DNA of 48,973 nucleotides from an uncultured Clostridia bacterium (lineage in GTDB: Bacteria; Bacillota; Clostridia; Christensenellales; Aristaeellaceae): contig CANQEW010000016.1 of the NCBI GenBank assembly GCA_947596085.1, positions 1-48,973 of the forward strand. Direction: 5' to 3'. The notes below the pieces were generated by a model. That model was not told the origin of the DNA. It saw only the letters and a list, made by a program, of their open reading frames with translations, and searched no databases. A program made the translations under genes and the position numbers. Below are positions 42,110-48,973 of the stretch, in pieces (positions within the stretch are counted from its first letter, which is position 1; each line of letters opens with the position of its first letter).

Positions 42110-42604
42110 TTATGAAATCATAACATTTTCCCTTCGCTGCGTCCAATGGCAGGCGATGCGGTACCCAAGCCAGAGCAAGAGCGCCGCGAACAGCACGCCC
42201 GTCACCCCGCCACCGGAGTCGATTAACATATCCCGGAATTCGCAGCTGCGGCCGTCAACGAAGGATTCGTGATACTCGTTGAGCACGGCGAGAATCATGC
42301 AGGTCATCACCGTGAGCAGGCCGCCCACGGCGCGCTCCGGCAGACAGGTCATCATGGCAGCGCCCAGCAGCGCGCCCTCGATGGTAAAAATGGCGAAGTG
42401 CGCGCACTTGCGCAGAACCGGCTCCAACAATTCGGGACTGGTTTTCAGAAAGGGAAAGATTCGCAGCATGATGCGGGTGGCAAATTGGCTCAGAGCGCTC
42501 GAATCCACGGCGTTCTGGCCGGAGAGAAAGAACAGCACTCCGCACCACGCCACGGCGGCGATCCAGAAAATGACGCTCAATTTGGGATTTCTCCAGCTCC
42601 GCAT
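42110..42604 (-). CDS. VanZ-like membrane protein
   Basis: 164 aa with four to five membrane helices. VanZ family by the opening (VIFWIAAVAWCGVLFFLSGQ), KCAHFAIFTIEGALLG and a late EYHESFVDGRSCEFRDMLID with acidic residues before the last helix. GGAGG lies 6 bases before the ATG at 42604; an ATG at 42628 has no ribosome site. Function is unclear; relatives affect cell-surface properties or low-level teicoplanin resistance. First of a minus-strand run leading to the cobW pair, 80 bases before it. Confidence 0.85.
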   Translation of the reverse strand: MRSWRNPKLSVIFWIAAVAWCGVLFFLSGQNAVDSSALSQFATRIMLRIFPFLKTSPELLEPVLRKCAHFAIFTIEGALLGAAMMTCLPERAVGGLLTVMTCMILAVLNEYHESFVDGRSCEFRDMLIDSGGGVTGVLFAALLLWLGYRIACHWTQRRENVMIS

Positions 42605-42685
42605 ATCGAACCTCCGCAAAATTTTCATCCAATCATATTATGAGGCTTGGACGATAAAAGAATGTTGCATGTGCCACATTTTTCC

Positions 42686-42716
42686 AAAAAATAACACAGA
42701 GCGCGCCGAAGCGCGC
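42686..42716 (-). terminator. Terminator of argH
   Basis: GCGCGC (42701-42706), tetraloop, GCGCGC (42711-42716); on the minus strand a T-rich stretch with six Ts follows about nine bases later. It begins 8 bases after the argH stop. Confidence 0.5.
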
Positions 42717-42724
42717 CCAAAGGT

Positions 42725-44092
<1,368 letters not shown>

Positions 44093-44106
44093 AAATAAAT
44101 CCTCCT

Positions 44107-44130
44107 TACAAACAAGGGCGCGAAGCGCCC
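44107..44130 (-). terminator. Hairpin just before argH
   Basis: GGGCGC (44116-44121), GAA, GCGCCC (44125-44130); on the minus strand TTGTTTGT follows, then the argH ribosome site. It may reduce read-through into argH. Confidence 0.4.
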
Positions 44131-44227
44131 GTCACCCAAAAATCAAACTCCAAAATCCAAACGTCCAGAGGGCCGGTTGGGCCCCGTGCCCTCTTGGGCC
44201 GCCAGCAGCCGCCCTTTCCCATTGAAG

Positions 44228-44257
44228 AAAAAACGAGGGCTGTCCGAGGACAGCCCC
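44228..44257 (-). terminator. Terminator after argG
   Basis: GGGCTGTCC (44237-44245) pairs with GGACAGCCC (44248-44256); on the minus strand TCGTTTTTT follows. It is 14 bases past the argG stop. Confidence 0.75.
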
Positions 44258-44269
44258 CGCTCCATCATT

Positions 44270-45496
<1,227 letters not shown>

Positions 45497-45552
45497 TTGA
45501 AATGATCTCCTGTTCCGCGGCCGTAGCCGGTATTTTGCTTTCGGTAGAATCC

Positions 45553-45580
45553 ATTATACAACGAAAAAACGGAAAGTCAA
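45553..45580 (-). promoter_or_regulatory. Promoter of argG
   Basis: Minus strand TTGACT (45580-45575), 16 bases, TATAAT (45558-45553). About 57 bases of leader before the start codon. Confidence 0.7.
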
Positions 45581-45639
45581 GGGAGAATCCGCATATTTAT
45601 GTATATATATCGTTAAAAAACCGCATAAATCCGGAATAT

Positions 45640-45657
45640 ATTGTATATAAATTCAAA
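45640..45657 (-). promoter_or_regulatory. Candidate ArgR (ARG box) operator
   Basis: Minus strand TTTGAATTTATATACAAT fits the ARG box TNTGAATWWWWATTCANW with one mismatch. It lies 59 bases upstream of the argG -35 and touches the tadA terminator. The region in between is very AT-rich (about 45590-45650). Confidence 0.4.
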
Positions 45658-45683
45658 AGCGCCGCATGATTCAGCGGCGCTTT
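45652..45683 (-). terminator. Terminator overlapping the end of tadA
   Basis: AAAGCGCCGC (45656-45665), loop, GCGGCGCTTT (45674-45683); on the minus strand the stem runs into TTGAATTT. The tadA stop codon lies in the loop. Confidence 0.7.
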
Positions 45684-46117
45684 GAAAAGAATTCGTTCAG
45701 CAGCGCGGCGCATTCGTCCGCCAGCACTCCCCCGTCGCTCTTGCAGAAGTGATTGAACGCGGGGTCCTCGGGGATGCGGTATACGCTGCCCGCGCAGCCA
45801 TATCTTTCGTCCGCCGCGCCGTAGACCAGCCGCTCCAGGCGCGCCTGGCTGATCGCTCCCGCGCACATGGGGCAAGGTTCGAGGGTGACGTACATCGCAC
45901 AGCCCGCCAGCCGCCAGCTTCCCAGCGCCTCCGCCGCGCGGCGGATGGCCACGATCTCCGCGTGGGCGGTGGGATCGTTCGTCCGCTCGCGCAGGTTGTG
46001 ACCGGAGGCGATTTGCGTGCCGTCGCGCACGATGACGCACCCCACGGGCATTTCGCCCTCATCCAGCGCCCGCCGCGCTTCGGTCAATGCGATTCGCATC
46101 CAGTTTTCGTCGTCCAT
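45671..46117 (-). CDS. tadA: tRNA-adenosine deaminase
   Basis: 148 aa. Converts A34 of the arginine tRNA to inosine. Zinc and catalytic residues of the cytidine-deaminase fold are intact: AHAEIVAI (His52, Glu54) and EPCPMCAGA (Cys82, Cys85). Start ATG at 46117 with GGGAGGT just before; the frame is open nine codons more without a ribosome site. Its promoter overlaps the end of the DUF4363 gene. Confidence 0.95.
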   Translation of the reverse strand: MDDENWMRIALTEARRALDEGEMPVGCVIVRDGTQIASGHNLRERTNDPTAHAEIVAIRRAAEALGSWRLAGCAMYVTLEPCPMCAGAISQARLERLVYGAADERYGCAGSVYRIPEDPAFNHFCKSDGGVLADECAALLNEFFSKRR

Positions 46118-46146
46118 GCCGCACCTCCCGCCGTTTTCTACCATAA

Positions 46147-46175
46147 ATCATAGCGGAAAACGCCGGCTGCGTCAA
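46147..46175 (-). promoter_or_regulatory. Promoter of tadA
   Basis: Minus strand TTGACG (46175-46170), 17 bases, TATGAT (46152-46147). Confidence 0.6.
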
Positions 46176-46555
46176 TACAGATTCGACAGCCGCAGGTTTT
46201 CAATGTCGGCGATGTGCTCCAGCCGCTCGCCGAAGCGGTAGATGGCCTGATAGAAGTCGTCCTCGATGCCGAACTCGATGCTCGCCTGCGCGTCGATGAT
46301 CTGCTCCTTGATCTGATGCAGATCCTCGTGCTCGCAGAGCACCTCCAGCCAGGGCTCGCTCCGCTTCAAGTGGGCCGCCAGCTCCACCAGCGTCTGTTCG
46401 GCGCGCTGCACGTCGCCCTCGTCCATGGCCTCGATGGCGTCGGTGCGCAGATGACGCGCGTGATCCACGAAGCACGTGATGAACCGATTCGACGACACGC
46501 ACACCGCCAGCGCGAGCGCAAGCGCGATCAGCGTGATGAGCACCGTCCGCTTCAT
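46172..46555 (-). CDS. DUF4363 family protein
   Basis: 127 aa. One N-terminal membrane helix (VLITLIALALALAVCV), then a helical acidic domain facing outward. DUF4363 proteins are regularly found next to DUF421 membrane proteins, as here; the start codon comes one base after the DUF421 stop (TGATATG). The role is not known. Confidence 0.82.
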   Translation of the reverse strand: MKRTVLITLIALALALAVCVSSNRFITCFVDHARHLRTDAIEAMDEGDVQRAEQTLVELAAHLKRSEPWLEVLCEHEDLHQIKEQIIDAQASIEFGIEDDFYQAIYRFGERLEHIADIENLRLSNLY

Positions 46556-46556
46556 A

Positions 46557-47273
46557 TCACCACCGCACCTCCCCCGGTTCGAGCGCCTGGAAGCGCTGCG
46601 TGCTGCCGTCCATGAGCTGCACGCTCATCCGACCCTGGGTGTCCAGGCTCGCCAGATACACCGCCTTGGCGGTCAGTCCCCGCGCACCCAGCAGGCCGTC
46701 GAGCCAGCGCTCGTCCCGGTGGGTCTGGCTCAGGTTCCACGCCTGCACCTTGCCGTCCATGATGAGGATCATCGGTAACCCCTCGTAGCCAGGGTCGAGA
46801 TTCATCTCTTCAGCCTTGGGCGCCCGGCTGGTGGAGGTCTGGAACGCGGAAATCGTGCCATTGGCCTCGACCACCGCCGTGCCCACCTCGGCGGGATCGA
46901 GGAAACCTGCGCTGCGCAGTCCCTCCAGCAAGTCGGAAAGGCTGATGCACAGCTCGTCCAGCGCGGCGCGGTTGATCGCGCCCCGGTTGACCACCAGGGT
47001 GGGCTTGCCGGACACGATGGCGCGCACGCGGTCGGACTTCAGGCAGGCGATGGAGATGACGCCGTGCACCACGATCACCGCCGCCACGGGCAGCAGGCCG
47101 TAGAGCAGCGGCGTGGACACGCTGCCGATGGGCCCGGAGATGATGTCGGCCAGCAGGATGGTCAGCGCGAATTCGTAGGGTTGGAATTCGCCGAGCTGGC
47201 GCTTGCCCAGCACGCGCATGGTGAGAATCATCGCCGCGTAGAGCAGCATCGCGCGGAAAAAGAGCGTAAACAT
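46557..47273 (-). CDS. DUF421 (YetF-like) membrane protein
   Basis: 238 aa. Three N-terminal helices, with the family motif RVLGKRQLGEFQPYEFALTI, then a cytoplasmic domain with KPTLVVNRGAINRAAL and LDELCISLSDLLEGLR. GGGGGTG lies before the ATG. YetF/YdfS relatives occur in spore-formers. Here it pairs with DUF4363 and no spoVA genes are near. Confidence 0.9.
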   Translation of the reverse strand: MFTLFFRAMLLYAAMILTMRVLGKRQLGEFQPYEFALTILLADIISGPIGSVSTPLLYGLLPVAAVIVVHGVISIACLKSDRVRAIVSGKPTLVVNRGAINRAALDELCISLSDLLEGLRSAGFLDPAEVGTAVVEANGTISAFQTSTSRAPKAEEMNLDPGYEGLPMILIMDGKVQAWNLSQTHRDERWLDGLLGARGLTAKAVYLASLDTQGRMSVQLMDGSTQRFQALEPGEVRW

Positions 47274-47360
47274 GCAGGCACCCCCTTCATATTTGGCAAG
47301 TTTGCCCGAAAAGCGATCGGAAAATGCGCCGAAGCGACAATGGATTTTCTCATCTCATCG

Positions 47361-47369
47361 TGCTAAAAT
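47361..47369 (+). promoter_or_regulatory. Extended -10 of the patatin-like gene
   Basis: TGC followed by TAAAAT (47364-47369), 25 bases before the start codon; no clear -35. Confidence 0.4.
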
Positions 47370-47393
47370 ACTTTTCACGGAGGTGGAATTTCA

Positions 47394-48251
47394 ATGAAGC
47401 GCGGATTGGTCATGGAGGGCGGCGCGATGCGCGGGCTGTTTACAACGGGCGTGATCGACGTATTTATGGAAAACGGCATCGAGTTCGACGGCGCGATCGG
47501 CGTGTCGGCGGGCGCATGCTTCGGCTGCAACTACAAGACGCGGCAACCCGGCCGGGCGATGCGCTACAATCTTCGCTTCTGCCGCGATCCACGATACAGC
47601 GGCGTGCGCACCTTCCTGTGCACCGGCGACCTCTACGGCGCGGAGTTCTGCTACCACACCATCCCCGAACAGCTCGATCCCTTCGACTATGAAGCCTTCG
47701 AACAGAATCCCATGGAATTCTGGGTGGTCTGCACCAACGTGGAGACGGGCGAACCCGTCTACCACAAAATGCCACATGCCCGAGAAGGAGAAATGGAGTT
47801 TTTACAGGCTTCGGCCTCGATGCCGCTGGTTTCGCGCCCGGTGCGCGCGGGCGGCAGGCTGATGCTCGACGGCGGCATGACGGATTCGATCCCCCTGAAA
47901 TTCTTCGAGGATGCTGGCTACGACCGCAACGTGGTGATCCTGACCCGCCCGGCGGACTACGTGAAGCGCCCGAACCGCCAGGCGCCCCTGATTCGGCTGG
48001 CGTTGCGCAAGTATCCGAAGATGGCGGATGCCATGATCCGCCGCCCCGAGGCGTACAACGCCCAGACCGCTTACGTCCGCGAACGCGCTGCGGCAGGCGC
48101 GGCCATCGTGATTCAGCCAAAGGAGGCGCTGCCCGTGCGCCGCGTGGAGCACGACGCGGAAAAGCTGCGCGCCGCCTACGAGCTCGGTCGCGCGGCGGGA
48201 GCGGAGCGGCTCGAAGAAGTGCGCCAATTTCTGGGCGAAGCGCGCGCATAG
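47394..48251 (+). CDS. Patatin-like phospholipase (YjjU type)
   Basis: 285 aa, cytoplasmic. Oxyanion loop EGGAMRGLF, nucleophile Ser38 in GVSAG and catalytic Asp159 in LDGGMTDSIP are all present, so the Ser-Asp dyad is complete. Likely acts on phospholipid or acyl esters at the inner membrane face. GGAGGT precedes the ATG by 9 bases. IS copy 2 begins 16 bases after its stop. Confidence 0.93.
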   Translation: MKRGLVMEGGAMRGLFTTGVIDVFMENGIEFDGAIGVSAGACFGCNYKTRQPGRAMRYNLRFCRDPRYSGVRTFLCTGDLYGAEFCYHTIPEQLDPFDYEAFEQNPMEFWVVCTNVETGEPVYHKMPHAREGEMEFLQASASMPLVSRPVRAGGRLMLDGGMTDSIPLKFFEDAGYDRNVVILTRPADYVKRPNRQAPLIRLALRKYPKMADAMIRRPEAYNAQTAYVRERAAAGAAIVIQPKEALPVRRVEHDAEKLRAAYELGRAAGAERLEEVRQFLGEARA

Positions 48252-48267
48252 AAAAAAATTCTCGCAA

Positions 48268-48973
48268 TGTAGGTTTGTCAAACATCTTGGACAAGGAGAG
48301 TAAGCAAAGATTCCCGAGGGGAGAGCCAATTGAGGGGACGCATCGGCATGGAGTTGGAGCGGCGTTGGTAGATGGTGAGCTGGGAGCGGAAGTCGGCGAG
48401 GGAGTAGAAGCGATGGGTATCATAAAAACGCTTCTGATCCTCGCGATGGCTGCGCTCCACCTTGCCGTTGTGCCTTGGTGTGTAAGGGCGGATCAGTTTG
48501 TGGCGAACGCCCAATTCGGCGGCGGTGGCCTCGAAGAGCGAGGGGAGATCTCGCTTGGAGGCGGAGAAACGGTTGGTGAACTCGAAGCCGTTGTCGGTCT
48601 GTACACACTCCACCCGGACGCCTAGTCTAGCGAACCTGCGCACGACGGTTTTAAGGAAATCAGCGGAGGAGAAGGTGCTGTGCTCGTCGTAGGCGCCGAG
48701 GATGCGAAAGCGGGAGCGGTGTACTGGTAGAGTTTGAGCTCAGGGTCGGCGATGCAACTGCGAGGGACGACCTTGACGTCGATCTGGATGCGCTCACCGG
48801 GGTGTGTCATCTGTTGATACGGTTTGGGGACGTACTTCTTCTTTCCCTTCTTGACCGGGAACATACCGAGCTTGCACATGACTCGGTAGAGCGACACTAC
48901 GCAGCGGGAATAACCGCGCAAGCGCAGCCGGTGCCAGAGTTCCACGAGGCCGAGGCCGGGGTTCCTGCGGCGC
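48268..48973 (-). mobile_element. IS481-like element, copy 2, cut by the window edge
   Basis: Begins TGTAGGTTTGTCAAACATCT at 48268, the same end as copy 1 at 27665, in the same orientation. Nucleotide identity to copy 1 is very high by eye where both exist. It keeps the 341 bases missing from copy 1 but lacks 13 bases present there. The other end lies outside the window. Confidence 0.85.
48278..48973 (-). pseudogene. Frameshifted transposase (IS481-like), copy 2, partial
   Basis: The C-terminal half has the second and third catalytic residues (QTDNGFEF and HNGKVERSHRE). The N-terminal half has RIQIDVK with the first Asp. A 13-base deletion between 48716 and 48717, relative to copy 1, removes the IDEF coding and shifts the frame, so no whole transposase is made. 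The extreme N-terminus lies beyond the window. Confidence 0.85.

Noticed and set aside
42110-42123. Palindrome TTATGAAATCATAA as a Zur site for the cobW genes
   Set aside because: It does not fit the known Firmicute Zur consensus well and overlaps the vanZ-like stop codon.

Overview
The window looks like a chromosomal segment of a GC-rich, monoderm Clostridia-type bacterium, probably from gut or rumen (Christensenellales/Oscillospirales-like; inferred from style, not from a marker gene). Signs are AGGAGG-type ribosome sites, frequent GTG starts, extended -10 promoters, YesM/YesN two-component pairs, many carbohydrate ABC binding proteins, and riboswitches followed by intrinsic terminators. 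There is no phage, conjugative or CRISPR machinery. The only mobile DNA is two decayed copies of one IS481-like element.

Region 1 (1-10.4 kb): an HPr-like protein without the active-site His, a membrane-anchored family 3 glycosidase with permuted domain order plus a small membrane protein, a divergent PucR/CdaR-type regulator, a LysR regulator divergent from an alpha/beta hydrolase, and a metallo-beta-lactamase-fold hydrolase followed by a lone sugar-binding lipoprotein.

Region 2 (10.4-24.2 kb): an oligosaccharide-use locus with cellobiose phosphorylase, a YesM/YesN sensor-regulator pair, a binding protein and two permeases, a GH31 enzyme, a DUF624 (YesL) protein and a YicI-type alpha-xylosidase. 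Together they suggest import of xylose-decorated beta-glucan oligosaccharides, cytoplasmic removal of xylose, and phosphorolysis of the cellobiose core. No import ATPase is encoded, so a shared MsmX-type ATPase elsewhere is implied.

Region 3 (24.2-28.4 kb, minus strand): a btuFCD-like cobalamin uptake operon behind a cobalamin riboswitch and terminator. IS copy 1 (internally deleted) lies just upstream of its promoter.

Region 4 (28.4-38.2 kb): a hybrid histidine kinase with two receiver domains co-transcribed with a lone binding lipoprotein, then, on the other strand, a MarR regulator overlapping a 1711-residue RND transporter. The transporter has a roughly 600-residue coiled-coil/low-complexity/coiled-coil insertion and no adaptor gene beside it. 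The MarR promoter carries two matching palindromes.

Region 5 (38.2-49 kb, mostly minus strand): ribU behind an FMN riboswitch, an SH3-domain secreted protein, a pair of CobW-family GTPases (one fused to a YcgQ/DUF1980-like domain, one with an 80-residue His/Cys-rich metal-binding stretch), a VanZ-like protein, argH and argG, tadA, a DUF4363/DUF421 pair, a patatin-like phospholipase, and IS copy 2 running off the end.

The strongest candidates for something little described are the RND protein with its built-in coiled-coil extension and the CobW-DUF1980 fusion paired with a His-rich CobW.
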